A program made the translations under genes and the position numbers. 55,923 nt of DNA, taken from Vitreoscilla sp. (GTDB lineage: Bacteria; Pseudomonadota; Gammaproteobacteria; Burkholderiales; Neisseriaceae). The stretch is from contig JASLFS010000060.1 in NCBI GenBank assembly GCA_030150505.1, positions 1 through 55,923 of the forward strand, read 5' to 3'. This document shows positions 8,309 to 16,991 of the stretch, one piece after another (the stretch's first letter is position 1; each line of letters starts with the position of its first letter). Under the pieces are notes generated by a model, which saw only the letters and a list, made by a program, of their open reading frames with translations, searched no databases and was not told where the DNA came from.

Positions 8309-8890
8309 ATGTTTTATAAAATTATTTTGCCACTTTTGTTGGTTTTAAGTTTGTCAGGCTGTGGCTACAATGCTTTACAGCAACAGGATGAGGCGGCGAA
8401 TGCTGCTTGGTCGAATGTTTTGAGTCAATATCAGCGCCGAGCAGATTTAATTCCTAACTTGGTCGCTACTGTTAAAGGTTATGCAACTCATGAGCAAGAA
8501 GTGCTAACAGAGGTAACCAATGCTCGTTCTAAAGTGGGTTCAATGCAGTTAAATACGGATGATTTAGGTGATGAAGCTAAGTTAAAAGCATTTAATCAAG
8601 CACAAGGTGAATTAAGCTCTGCCTTATCACGTTTATTGGTTGTGTCTGAAAATTATCCTAATTTGAAGGCAGATGCGAATTTTCGTGAATTACAAGCTCA
8701 GCTAGAAGGCACTGAAAATCGAATCTCATTGGAACGTAGTCGTTATATTGAAGCTGTTCAACAATACAATACGACAGTTAGAAGCTTTCCAAGTAATTTA
8801 ACGGCTAAATTAACTGGCATGAAAGTGCGTCCTAATTTTACTGTTGAAAATGAAAGTGCTATTCAAACAGCTCCGCAGGTTTCTTTCTAA
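8309..8890 (+). CDS. LemA family lipoprotein
   Basis: This 193-residue protein has a signal peptide ending in a lipobox, LSLSGC with Cys18 as the acylated residue. The LemA domain follows, with the family-typical YNALQQQDEAANAAWSNV and QYQRRADLIPNLVATVKGYA, and is predicted as long antiparallel helices in a coiled-coil-like bundle. The function of bacterial LemA proteins is unclear. The stop codon overlaps the next gene's ATG by one base. LemA and TPM-domain genes are commonly paired, which suggests the two act together in the envelope. Confidence 0.9.
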   Translation: MFYKIILPLLLVLSLSGCGYNALQQQDEAANAAWSNVLSQYQRRADLIPNLVATVKGYATHEQEVLTEVTNARSKVGSMQLNTDDLGDEAKLKAFNQAQGELSSALSRLLVVSENYPNLKADANFRELQAQLEGTENRISLERSRYIEAVQQYNTTVRSFPSNLTAKLTGMKVRPNFTVENESAIQTAPQVSF

Positions 8891-9729
8891 TGACATTTGC
8901 CTCTAGATTGGTTAATCAGATTTTTGTTGGTTTGCTGCTTTTATTTCTTTCAGGCAGCCTATTAGCAAAAGAAGTAACCATTCCATCATTAAATGCGCCG
9001 GTTATGGATACGGCGGACATGATGAGCATAGAGGCTAGAAATGATTTAAATCAGGCATTATTGCAGTATGAACAGCACTCAGGTAGCCAAATTGTTGTCT
9101 TAACCATTCCAGAGCTTAAACATGAATCACCATTTCAATATGGCGCTCGGGTGATGGATAAATGGCAATTGGGGCGGAAAAATATTGATGACGGCGTTCT
9201 ATTGCTTATTGTGCGGGATAATCGGCAAATGCAGTTATTAATTGGACGAGGCTTGGAAGGTGCCATTCCTGATGCTTATGCAAAACGTATTCTTGATGAA
9301 ATGGTTACCCCAGCGTTTCAGCGTGGCGATATTGACAAAGGCATTGAGCAAGCAGTTGCACAAATTGAAAAACTTATTGCTGGCGAAGAGCTACCTGAAA
9401 AGCAGCCACAAATAGCAGATAGTGATCCAATAGAAACCATGATGTTTATTGGTATGGCTGTTTGGATATTCAGTCAATTTCTAAGCATGTTTTTGGGGCG
9501 ATTTTTTGCTGCATTTTTCTCAGGAACGGTTGGCTTTATCGGTGCTTGGTGGCTAACAACAGGTTTTTTGAATGGATTGGTTTTGGGCGTAATATTATTT
9601 ATCTTGGTGCTAAGCGGCGTGCGTCCATCCCATTTTGGTGGTCATGGTGGTGGTCGCGGCGGAAGTAGTGGAGGCTTTGGTGGTGGCGGTGGTCGCTATG
9701 GCGGCGGTGGAGCCTCAGGGCGTTGGTAG
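8890..9729 (+). CDS. TPM-domain (YgcG/Psb32-like) membrane protein
   Basis: This 279-residue protein has an N-terminal signal sequence (residues 1-26), then a TPM domain of about 130 residues containing VMDTADMMS, IVVLTIPEL and DDGVLLLIVRDNRQMQLLIGR. Two hydrophobic helices follow (about 178-240), and it ends in a glycine-rich tail from HFGGHGGGRGG onward. This is the usual YgcG architecture. The TPM domain is extracytoplasmic and has been linked to acid-phosphatase-like activity or complex repair in other organisms; its role here is unknown. It overlaps lemA by 1 bp. A perfect uptake-sequence copy (8949-8960) lies in the signal-peptide codons. Confidence 0.85.
   Translation: MTFASRLVNQIFVGLLLLFLSGSLLAKEVTIPSLNAPVMDTADMMSIEARNDLNQALLQYEQHSGSQIVVLTIPELKHESPFQYGARVMDKWQLGRKNIDDGVLLLIVRDNRQMQLLIGRGLEGAIPDAYAKRILDEMVTPAFQRGDIDKGIEQAVAQIEKLIAGEELPEKQPQIADSDPIETMMFIGMAVWIFSQFLSMFLGRFFAAFFSGTVGFIGAWWLTTGFLNGLVLGVILFILVLSGVRPSHFGGHGGGRGGSSGGFGGGGGRYGGGGASGRW
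8949..8960 (-). repeat. DNA uptake sequence-like 12-mer in signal-peptide codons
   Basis: TTCAGGCAGCCT is an exact reverse complement of AGGCTGCCTGAA. It encodes the LSGSL segment of the TPM protein's signal peptide, a place where sequence constraint is low. Confidence 0.7.
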
Positions 9730-9743
9730 ATTAATATTGATGG

Positions 9744-11060
9744 ATGGTTATGGATAAAAAACAACAACAATATTTTGCAAAAAGAAGGCTATTTAAAGCC
9801 AAAGCTTTGGCTATGAGCTTATTGATTTTTGCTGCTATTTTGTTTGTTCTTGCCTCGCTGATGCTACCTTATGGTGTGCATTGGTCATTTATTAAAGCTT
9901 TTGCCGAAGCTGCAATGGTCGGAGCTGTTGCTGATTGGTTCGCTGTTGTGGCTCTTTTCAGGAAGCCTTTGGGTTTACCGATACCGCATACTGCTATTAT
10001 CCCTGCCAATCAAAATAAAATAGCAGAACAGCTGGGTTATTTTATTGAAAATAATTTTTTACAAGCCTCAGCCATTGCCAATAAACTAATTCAACTAGCA
10101 CCAAGCCGCAAACTATGTGATTGGCTTGAAAATGCAGAGAAACAGCGCAAAGTTAGCCAATTAATTGCGCAACAATTACCAGTATTGTTAAGTGTTATTC
10201 AGTCGGAGCAAATGGCCAAGTTTGTAACCAACTTGGTTCAAAAACAATACAGTGGGAAAAGTTTAGGAACGACATTGGCGAAAATGCTAGGATTCTTAGA
10301 TTCCACTGGCTATCAGCAAGTTTTTTTGAATAATATTTTATTGCAAATTCGAGAATGGCTAGCACACGAAGAAACAAGAAATGCCTTAGAAAATAGCATT
10401 AATAATTGGGCAGCGAAGGTTGAGAAAGAATCACCAAGTAGATGGGATAAATTGGTTTCCTTGTTCAAAGGCAGCGCCATGGATATGGTAGATGGTTGGC
10501 TGGCAAAAAAAGTTTTAGATTGGGCTGATGGCTATATTATTGAGGTTTTGGAAGATTCTAACCATTCAATGAGATTAAATGTAAATCAGCAAATGAAAAA
10601 ATTAATGCGCCAATTGCAATATTCTCCAGCGTGGCATAAAAAACTCAATGAATTTAAATCTGAATTAAGCCAATCAACAGAAATCGAAAATATCATAGCG
10701 AATTTATGGCAAAGTTTATTGCATTGGAGTCAAGAAGATTGCAAGCAAGAAGATTCGGTTATTCAGTTACAAATCATAAAAGTATTACAACAAGTTTTAT
10801 TGCGAATTCAGCAAAACCCAACCACGCTTCATGAGCTTGATGTCAAAATGGCCATTTTGATAAAAGATTGGGTGAATGAATACAAACACCATGTGAATGT
10901 TTTTGTAACAGACAAAGTGAAAGCTTGGAACAGCAAAGAGTTGGTTGATAAGCTAGAACTTAGTGTTGGTAAGGATTTACAATATATTCGCATTAACGGC
11001 ACAATTGTCGGCGGTTTAGTAGGACTGGGTATACATACCGTTTCATATTATTTCTTTTAA
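9744..11060 (+). CDS. DUF445 family membrane protein
   Basis: This 438-residue protein has two N-terminal hydrophobic helices, the second running into the highly conserved EAAMVGAVADWFAVVALFRK and then PIPHTAIIPANQNKIAEQLG. This is the DUF445 signature (YjiN-type inner-membrane proteins). A long helical, probably cytoplasmic or periplasmic, region follows, with a final hydrophobic segment (IVGGLVGLGIHTVSYYFF). Function is unknown. It follows the TPM gene by 14 bp and probably closes the benE-lemA-TPM run. Its stop codon is one base from that of the convergent phosphatase gene, with no visible terminator between them. A second possible ATG lies two codons in. Confidence 0.85.
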   Translation: MVMDKKQQQYFAKRRLFKAKALAMSLLIFAAILFVLASLMLPYGVHWSFIKAFAEAAMVGAVADWFAVVALFRKPLGLPIPHTAIIPANQNKIAEQLGYFIENNFLQASAIANKLIQLAPSRKLCDWLENAEKQRKVSQLIAQQLPVLLSVIQSEQMAKFVTNLVQKQYSGKSLGTTLAKMLGFLDSTGYQQVFLNNILLQIREWLAHEETRNALENSINNWAAKVEKESPSRWDKLVSLFKGSAMDMVDGWLAKKVLDWADGYIIEVLEDSNHSMRLNVNQQMKKLMRQLQYSPAWHKKLNEFKSELSQSTEIENIIANLWQSLLHWSQEDCKQEDSVIQLQIIKVLQQVLLRIQQNPTTLHELDVKMAILIKDWVNEYKHHVNVFVTDKVKAWNSKELVDKLELSVGKDLQYIRINGTIVGGLVGLGIHTVSYYFF

Positions 11061-11061
11061 A

Positions 11062-11538
11062 TTATGCTAATAGCTTGGGATTAATGACAGCTTGAAGCTC
11101 CGTGTATATTTGAGCTGTCTGTTTGTTTAATTGAACATTAAACCAATATAAACCAGCTCGCTCGACATTGATAATCGAATGCGACTGCTTAACGGCCAAC
11201 TGATTTTGCAATAATTGAGCACATGCTTGCCCAATCCAAGGCAAATGACCAACACAGATAATAGGGCTATTTAATTTAGAGTAAAGAAAAGGCAATACCG
11301 TTTCTATGCTTTCTTCTGGGTTTAATTCGCTATAAATATCGAATGGTTGATTTAAACAAGCCAAAGTTTGTTGGCTACGCAATGCTTCCGATGCCATGAA
11401 TTGTATTGATTGTGGTAACTTATCATGAATAAAATTAGCGATTAAAAGCGCATCACTTTTGCCTTTTTTTGTTAATTTTCTTGATAAATCATCAGTGTTG
11501 TTATCAGCTTCGCCATGTCTCCAAAGTATTAAATCCAT
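11062..11538 (-). CDS. SixA-like histidine phosphatase
   Basis: This 158-residue member of the histidine phosphatase (phosphoglycerate mutase-like) superfamily starts MDLILWRHGEADNN, which carries the catalytic RHG motif with His8. VGHLPWIGQ supplies the second catalytic His, and the length fits SixA (161 aa in E. coli). SixA removes phosphate from phosphohistidine proteins, including the nitrogen-PTS carrier NPr. The ptsN-hprK-rapZ genes 1.6 kb away make a role in nitrogen-PTS control attractive but unproven. I chose the start at 11538 with AAAGG upstream rather than the longer frame to 11616, whose extra residues are unlike the family. Confidence 0.85.
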   Translation of the reverse strand: MDLILWRHGEADNNTDDLSRKLTKKGKSDALLIANFIHDKLPQSIQFMASEALRSQQTLACLNQPFDIYSELNPEESIETVLPFLYSKLNSPIICVGHLPWIGQACAQLLQNQLAVKQSHSIINVERAGLYWFNVQLNKQTAQIYTELQAVINPKLLA

Positions 11539-11602
11539 TTGTTTACCTTTAAAATGAAAAGTCAAGATTGCACGCTTAATCAGGCATTGGCATAATATCA
11601 AC

Positions 11603-12121
11603 ATGAATACAGTCAATCATAGCTGGCAGCCTGAAGTGCCAACTGATTTTCCTCAAATCTTACAAAAAATCTTACCATTATTGCAAGTCAATTCATTAAC
11701 ACAAGGGCTTAAGGGCGTGTGTGATGATTTTTCTGTGCAGTTACGTCATCTTGGCGAAACACAATTACAAGAAGATGAATACGGTATTTTTGAGCAAAAT
11801 GGCTCTTTTTGGAGCAGGGAAGTTAACTTAAAACTACAGAATCATTCTGTGGTTTCTGCACGCAGCGTATGTTTACAATCAGCACAACAATGGCGTGATG
11901 TATTGGACTGTGGAACACGCTCATTAGGTAGTTTGTTGTTTGGTGGTGAAATGCAAGTTCAGCGCAGCGCTTTTGAATACACTATCTTAAACTCTTCTCA
12001 CTCATTATCACAGCAGTTTGCCAAGCCTATTTATGCTCGCCGTTCAATATTTACCTGGCAAGGTGAAAGATTGTTATTACAAGAATGTTATTTACCTACA
12101 TTATTGGATTTGATTGATTAA
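11603..12121 (+). CDS. ubiC: Chorismate pyruvate-lyase UbiC
   Basis: This protein of 172 residues converts chorismate to 4-hydroxybenzoate plus pyruvate, the first committed step of ubiquinone synthesis. Recognition rests on EVNLKLQNHSVVSARSV, LDCGTRSLGSLLFGG and the C-terminal YARRSIFTWQGERLLLQECYLP (in two parts), all UbiC landmarks including the catalytic Arg and Glu region. It directly precedes ubiA with one base between stop and start, as in E. coli. It diverges from the SixA-like gene across a 64-bp gap that must hold both promoters. Confidence 0.92.
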   Translation: MNTVNHSWQPEVPTDFPQILQKILPLLQVNSLTQGLKGVCDDFSVQLRHLGETQLQEDEYGIFEQNGSFWSREVNLKLQNHSVVSARSVCLQSAQQWRDVLDCGTRSLGSLLFGGEMQVQRSAFEYTILNSSHSLSQQFAKPIYARRSIFTWQGERLLLQECYLPTLLDLID

Positions 12122-12122
12122 T

Positions 12123-13016
12123 ATGAATAGTATCAACTCAAAATGGTCGTTGGCATTTCTACAAAACCGACTTAGTGAATACAAGCAATTAATGCGAACC
12201 GATAAGCCAATCGGAACTTATCTATTATTATGGCCAACATTCTGGGCATTGATTATTGCCAGCAATGGTCAGCCAGATTGGCAATTAACCATGCTTTTTG
12301 CAGCTGGAACTTTTTTAATGCGAAGTGCAGGATGTGTGATTAATGATTATTTTGATCGAGATTTTGATCACTTGGTTGAAAGAACCAAAAATCGTCCGTT
12401 TGCACGAAACGCAGTAACAGGCAAAGAAGCCTTGTTGTTAACCGCAGCTTTATGTTTGTTAGCGGCTTTTTGTTTAATTCCAATGAATAACTTAACCAAG
12501 TGGTTGAGTTTGCCTGCATTGTTTTTAGCCATTACTTATCCAAAAGCTAAACGCTTTTTTCCAATACCACAGTTGCATTTGGGATTAGCATTCTCATTTG
12601 GCATTCCCATGGCCTTCGCAGCAGAGTCCAATAGCGTTCCATTACTAGCTTGGATTATTTATATTGCGAATATATTTTGGACGTTGGCTTACGATACAAT
12701 TTATGCAATGAGCGATAAAGAAGACGATATTCGATTGAATATTCAATCTTCAGCAAAAACATTCGGTCGATATGATATTGCCGCTAGCATGTTGTGCCAT
12801 GGCATATTTTGGGCATTGATGGGTTTAGCAGGATATCTGATTGATGCAACTTGGCCTTATTGGGTTAGTTGGTTAATTGCTGGTGTTTTATTGACCAAAC
12901 AGTATTTTGCTATTCGTACACGGGATAGATGGGTTTGTTTGCAACAATTCATTAATAATAATCGAGTAGGGATGTTGTTGGCGCTAGGATTGCTGGTTCA
13001 GTATTGGTTCCAGTAA
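12123..13016 (+). CDS. ubiA: 4-hydroxybenzoate polyprenyltransferase UbiA
   Basis: This inner-membrane prenyltransferase of 297 residues has about eight hydrophobic helices and attaches the polyprenyl tail to 4-hydroxybenzoate in ubiquinone synthesis. Both Asp-rich motifs are present: NDYFDRDFDHLVERTKNRP, and DTIYAMSDKEDD in the second half. The reading frame extends to a TTG at 12114, but the ATG at 12123 is more likely and sits one base after the ubiC stop. No clear ribosome site is seen, so translation is probably coupled to ubiC. Confidence 0.93.
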   Translation: MNSINSKWSLAFLQNRLSEYKQLMRTDKPIGTYLLLWPTFWALIIASNGQPDWQLTMLFAAGTFLMRSAGCVINDYFDRDFDHLVERTKNRPFARNAVTGKEALLLTAALCLLAAFCLIPMNNLTKWLSLPALFLAITYPKAKRFFPIPQLHLGLAFSFGIPMAFAAESNSVPLLAWIIYIANIFWTLAYDTIYAMSDKEDDIRLNIQSSAKTFGRYDIAASMLCHGIFWALMGLAGYLIDATWPYWVSWLIAGVLLTKQYFAIRTRDRWVCLQQFINNNRVGMLLALGLLVQYWFQ

Positions 13017-13091
13017 GCAATTGTTTTTGTTTATCAAGTGGGTATTGTCCATTGGATAAAAGTTAATTTTGTGTTTAAATGCGTAGTGTAA

Positions 13092-13120
13092 TTGTTTAAC
13101 AGCAATATCAAGCGTAAAAT
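13092..13120 (+). promoter_or_regulatory. Candidate sigma-70 promoter for ptsN-hprK-rapZ
   Basis: A -35-like TTGTTT (13092-13097) and a -10-like TAAAAT (13115-13120) are 17 bp apart, the optimal spacing. The putative start of transcription would be about 30 bp upstream of the ptsN ATG. This is by inspection only. Confidence 0.45.
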
Positions 13121-13156
13121 CTTATACTTGAATTGCATTAATAAAGAGAAGCGAAT

Positions 13157-13609
13157 ATGAGCCTAATTGGCGATATATTACCAAAGCAAAATATCATTTT
13201 GGACTTGGATGTAAGTAGCAAAAAACGTATTTTTGAACAAATCGGTTTGCTATTGGAAAATCAAAATGGATTAGCCCGCAGTGAAGTATTTGAGTGTTTA
13301 TTTGCTCGCGAAAAATTAGGTAGTACTGGTTTAGGGCAAGGGGTTGCGATTCCTCATGGAAGATACGCAGGCATCAAAGAAGCAGTAGGTGTTTTTATTC
13401 GTGTTAAAGAGCCTGTTTTGTTTGATGCACCAGATGGTAAACCAGTTTCTTTATTGTTTGCATTATTGGTACCAGAAAATGCAAACAGTGTTCACTTAGA
13501 AGTTTTATCACAATTGGCTGCTAAATTTGCCATTAAATCTATTCGTGAAGCTTTGCTTGCAGCTGAAGATGTTGATGCTGTTTGGCAAGTTTTAACCACT
13601 GAGATTTAA
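13157..13609 (+). CDS. ptsN: Nitrogen-PTS EIIA component PtsN
   Basis: This 150-residue cytoplasmic protein is of the fructose/mannitol EIIA fold. The phosphorylated residue is His67 in GQGVAIPHGRY, and SLLFALLVPENANSVHLEVLSQLA (in parts) is typical of PtsN. It accepts phosphate from NPr/HPr and regulates potassium transport, nitrogen and stress responses rather than importing sugar. It is 5 bp from hprK and in the same unit as rapZ, an arrangement common in beta- and alphaproteobacteria. AAGAGAAG precedes the ATG as ribosome site. Confidence 0.93.
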   Translation: MSLIGDILPKQNIILDLDVSSKKRIFEQIGLLLENQNGLARSEVFECLFAREKLGSTGLGQGVAIPHGRYAGIKEAVGVFIRVKEPVLFDAPDGKPVSLLFALLVPENANSVHLEVLSQLAAKFAIKSIREALLAAEDVDAVWQVLTTEI

Positions 13610-13614
13610 ATAAA

Positions 13615-14574
13615 ATGCCGAGTATTTCCGTTCGGAAGTTGTTTCAAGAAAATCAGACAAAACTGCAATTAACCTGGTCAGCAGGTACGGCTGGTATTGA
13701 TAACCGCATACAAGTCAGCGCAGATAAACCAACTTTTGCCTTAGTGGGGCATCTGAATTTTATTCATCCAAATCAGGTGCAGGTTATTGGCACATCTGAG
13801 GTTGAATATCTGAACAAACTAGAATCGGGCGAAGTACGGGCTAATTTAAATGATTTATTTGACCGCTCCATTGCGGTCATTATCGTTGCGAACGATTTGC
13901 CCATTCCTTATTTGCTGCGTGATTATTGTCACATGCACAATGTACCTTTACTAACATCAAAGCGTGAAAGCCCATATTTAATGGATGTTTTACGCATTTA
14001 TTTACAACGAGCATTAGCTGTTTCTACAGTCATGCACGGAGTATTTTTAGATGTTTTTGAAGTGGGATTGTTGATTATGGGGCAATCAGGGTTAGGTAAG
14101 AGCGAATTGGCACTGGAACTCATTTCACGAGGGCATGGGCTTATTGCCGATGACGCAGTTGAAATGTATCGCATTGGACCTGAGTTTATTGAAGGCCGGT
14201 GTCCTAAAATGTTACGTGATTTTCTAGAAGTCCGTGGTTTAGGCATTCTCAATATTCGAGCCATTTATGGTGAAACAGCTATTAGGCCAAAGAAGCAGCT
14301 TAAGTTAATTATTAACTTGGTTTATGCCGATGATAATTATATGCAAAGTTTAGATCGGCTCAGCATTCAAGCAGATTCTCAAGAAGTACTTGATGTACCC
14401 ATTCGAAAAGTCAATATTCCAGTTGCTGCGGGTCGAAATCTAGGTGTTTTGGTCGAAACGGCAGTGAGAAATTACATTCTTCAATTAAGAGGAATGGACA
14501 GTACTAAAGAATTTATTGATCGACATACAGCAATGCTAAAAGAAGGTTATCACGATGAGAGTAACACTGATTAG
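13615..14574 (+). CDS. hprK: HPr kinase/phosphorylase HprK
   Basis: This 319-residue bifunctional enzyme phosphorylates and dephosphorylates a serine of HPr. The N-terminal domain covers about 1-130. The C-terminal catalytic domain has Walker A GQSGLGKS at 156-163, the conserved His in STVMHGV (141), acidic residues in LIADDAVEM (179-180) and the family signature EVRGLGILNIRAIYGE (205-220). Its 3' end overlaps rapZ by 20 bp. No HPr or EI gene is present in the window, so the substrate must be encoded elsewhere. In Neisseria this cluster is tied to carbon/nitrogen sensing and virulence. Confidence 0.95.
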   Translation: MPSISVRKLFQENQTKLQLTWSAGTAGIDNRIQVSADKPTFALVGHLNFIHPNQVQVIGTSEVEYLNKLESGEVRANLNDLFDRSIAVIIVANDLPIPYLLRDYCHMHNVPLLTSKRESPYLMDVLRIYLQRALAVSTVMHGVFLDVFEVGLLIMGQSGLGKSELALELISRGHGLIADDAVEMYRIGPEFIEGRCPKMLRDFLEVRGLGILNIRAIYGETAIRPKKQLKLIINLVYADDNYMQSLDRLSIQADSQEVLDVPIRKVNIPVAAGRNLGVLVETAVRNYILQLRGMDSTKEFIDRHTAMLKEGYHDESNTD

Positions 14575-15415
14575 TGGTTTATCGGGCTCAGGTAAATCAA
14601 TTGCATTACGACTATTAGAAGACCAAGGTTTTTTTTGTGTTGATAATCTGCCTATTTCTTTATTGCCAGATTTAATTAAGCTTCACAAAGAAAATGATAA
14701 AAATACTAATTTAGGTATCAGTGTTGACGTTCGCTCAACTCGAGAACCAGCTCAGATTTTACAAACATTGCAAAGTGTTGACCATTTGGTTGAAAGAGTT
14801 GATATTTTATTTCTAGCCGCCAATGAAGAAATTCTCCTGAAGCGCTTCTCAGAAACCCGTCGTAGTCATCCCTTGGTGAATGGACAATTGACATTAGCCG
14901 AAGCATTGCGTGAAGAGCGAGAGTTGCTGGAGCCCTTAAGAGAAGTTGCTTACAATGTTGATACCTCAGCTATGACAGCGACTGAATTGCGTTTTTTTGT
15001 GCGACAGTGGCTGGATTTACCTAAAGCTTCTTTGTATGTTGTATTTGAGTCTTTTGGTTTTAAACATGGATTACCGGAAGATGTTGATTTTGTCTTTGAT
15101 GTTCGAAGTTTACCTAATCCATTTTATGTTACCCATTTAAGACCTTTTACGGGGCTAGATGAGCCCATTAAAGAGTTTTTTGCTAACCATTCACAAGTGT
15201 CAGAAATGATTAATGATATTGATGGATTTTTGCAAAAATGGTTACCAAATATTGAACGAGAAATGAGAAGCTACATTACGATTGGTATCGGATGTACAGG
15301 CGGTCAGCATCGCTCTGTTTTCATCGCTGAAAATTTAGCAAAGCGATTTTCTCAATACCATTCATTTGTTAGACACAGACAATTAACACAAATCCAATTC
15401 TCTCAAGTAAAATAG
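14555..15415 (+). CDS. rapZ: RNase adapter protein RapZ
   Basis: This 286-residue nucleotide-binding protein has Walker A GLSGSGKS at residues 8-15 and the RapZ hallmark CVDNLPISLLPDL. The C-terminal domain ends with TIGIGCTGGQHRSVFIAENL, the small-metabolite-binding site. In E. coli it delivers the sRNA GlmZ to RNase E and so controls glucosamine-6-phosphate synthase. I see no GlmY/GlmZ-like RNA here and the family probably has other targets in this lineage. The start lies inside hprK (20-bp overlap), implying coupled translation. Confidence 0.95.
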   Translation: MRVTLISGLSGSGKSIALRLLEDQGFFCVDNLPISLLPDLIKLHKENDKNTNLGISVDVRSTREPAQILQTLQSVDHLVERVDILFLAANEEILLKRFSETRRSHPLVNGQLTLAEALREERELLEPLREVAYNVDTSAMTATELRFFVRQWLDLPKASLYVVFESFGFKHGLPEDVDFVFDVRSLPNPFYVTHLRPFTGLDEPIKEFFANHSQVSEMINDIDGFLQKWLPNIEREMRSYITIGIGCTGGQHRSVFIAENLAKRFSQYHSFVRHRQLTQIQFSQVK

Positions 15416-15453
15416 ACATTTCTAAATTTGTTTTATCGAAGAAAGTTTCGAAT

Positions 15454-16380
15454 ATGGCCATTCAATGGTATCCCGGGCATATGCATAAAGCCAAAAAGGC
15501 TATTATCGATAGGCTAAAAAATATTGATATGGTAATTGAAGTTTTAGATGCTCGATTACCAGCATCAAGTGCTAATCCACTGTTACAGCAGTTGTCACAG
15601 AATAAACCAAAATTAAAAATTTTGAATAAACAAGATTTAGCCGATGAAAAGCGTACTGATGCTTGGTTAAATTTTTATCGTTCTCAAAACGAGACCAATG
15701 CATTGGCTTTAGATGCATCTGATCGCAATGCGGCACAGAAGCTGATTAAAGCATGTCATGATTTATTGCCTAATCGCGGTGGTTTAGATAAGCCATTGCG
15801 AGTTTTAATTTGCGGTATTCCAAATGTGGGTAAATCTACTTTAATCAATAGTTTATTGGGAAAAAAATCTGCGAAAACAGGAAATGAACCCGGTATTACT
15901 AAATCGGAACAACGGTTGTTTTTAGCTGATGATTTTTGGCTATATGATACGCCTGGTATGTTATGGCCTAAAATCATCGTTGAGCAGGGCGGATATAACC
16001 TAGCTGCCAGTGGTGCCGTAGGTCGAAATGCTTTAGATGAAGAAGAAGTTGCGCTTGTTTTACTGGAGTATTTGATTCAGAATTATCATTCTAATTTGGT
16101 TGAGCGTTATAAATTAGATGACATGATGGAAGACTCTTGGCTGCCTGAAGATTACTTGATTGGTATTGCGAAAAAAAGAGGGGCAGTTTTACCTGGTAAG
16201 CGCATTGATTACCAAAAAGCTGCTGAAATTATTTTAACTGATTTTCGTGCTGCTAATATGGGGCGCATTAGTTTAGAAACACCGGAAGAGTGGAAAGTTT
16301 GGATGGCTGATGCCAAGCTTAAAGAAGCTCAGTTGATGGAAGAACGAAGTGCGAATCAAAAGGGTAAGAAAAAAAGATGA
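15454..16380 (+). CDS. ylqF: Ribosome biogenesis GTPase YlqF/RbgA
   Basis: This 308-residue circularly permuted GTPase has the G4 motif NKQD (58-61) before G1 GIPNVGKST (121-129) and G3 DTPG (165-168), the order that defines the YlqF/YawG group. The start IQWYPGHMHKAKK is diagnostic. In Bacillus RbgA matures the 50S subunit; the proteobacterial orthologue is assumed to do the same. Its TGA overlaps the scpB ATG by 4 bp. The C-terminus is strongly basic (NQKGKKKR), fitting rRNA contact. Confidence 0.92.
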   Translation: MAIQWYPGHMHKAKKAIIDRLKNIDMVIEVLDARLPASSANPLLQQLSQNKPKLKILNKQDLADEKRTDAWLNFYRSQNETNALALDASDRNAAQKLIKACHDLLPNRGGLDKPLRVLICGIPNVGKSTLINSLLGKKSAKTGNEPGITKSEQRLFLADDFWLYDTPGMLWPKIIVEQGGYNLAASGAVGRNALDEEEVALVLLEYLIQNYHSNLVERYKLDDMMEDSWLPEDYLIGIAKKRGAVLPGKRIDYQKAAEIILTDFRAANMGRISLETPEEWKVWMADAKLKEAQLMEERSANQKGKKKR

Positions 16381-16991
16381 GTGTGGATGCAGAATCTCTA
16401 ATTGAAGCTGCATTATTAACTCAAAATAATGGTTTAAAAGAAAAAGATTTAAGGCAGCTATTTCAACCTGTTATTTCTCAGGATAAGCTTATTGATATTT
16501 TGTCATCCTTAAAAATGCGTTGGCAAAATAGGGCTTTTGAGCTGGTTAATACAGCAGAAGGTTGGCGATTTAAATTAAATACGACAGCCATGTCTAAATT
16601 GAGTGAAATTCATGAGCAAAAAGCGCCACGTTATTCTCGAGCAGTAATGGAAACTTTGGCGATTATCGCTTACCAGCAACCAGTGACTCGTGGAGATATT
16701 GAAGCGATTCGTGGTGTTGCTGTATCTAGTAATATCATTCAAGTTTTACAAGATAGGGGTTGGATTGAAAGCATTGGTCAAAGAGAAAGCTTAGGGCGTC
16801 CTACGCTATGGGCGACTACGTTGCAGTTTTTGAGCGATTTTCAATTGGATTCCTTACACGATTTACCACCATTAACCGAGTTAGGCGAGCTAATCGCGCC
16901 TGACAATAATTATCCTGCCGCTGAAAATGTCGCAGAAGAACCTCAAGATAGTCTTGATGTTAGGAGTAGAAATGAAAACGAAGATAACTAA
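16377..16991 (+). CDS. scpB: Segregation and condensation protein B (ScpB)
   Basis: This 204-residue kleisin-associated protein has two winged helices. RYSRAVMETLAIIAYQQPVT followed by RGDIEAIRGVAVSSNIIQVL is the ScpB core, and GRPTLWATT completes the second domain. It partners ScpA and SMC in chromosome condensation; neither gene is in the window. It overlaps rbgA by 4 bp and rluB by 20 bp, so the three genes form one coupled unit. The acidic C-terminal tail is poorly conserved. Confidence 0.92.
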   Translation: MSVDAESLIEAALLTQNNGLKEKDLRQLFQPVISQDKLIDILSSLKMRWQNRAFELVNTAEGWRFKLNTTAMSKLSEIHEQKAPRYSRAVMETLAIIAYQQPVTRGDIEAIRGVAVSSNIIQVLQDRGWIESIGQRESLGRPTLWATTLQFLSDFQLDSLHDLPPLTELGELIAPDNNYPAAENVAEEPQDSLDVRSRNENEDN

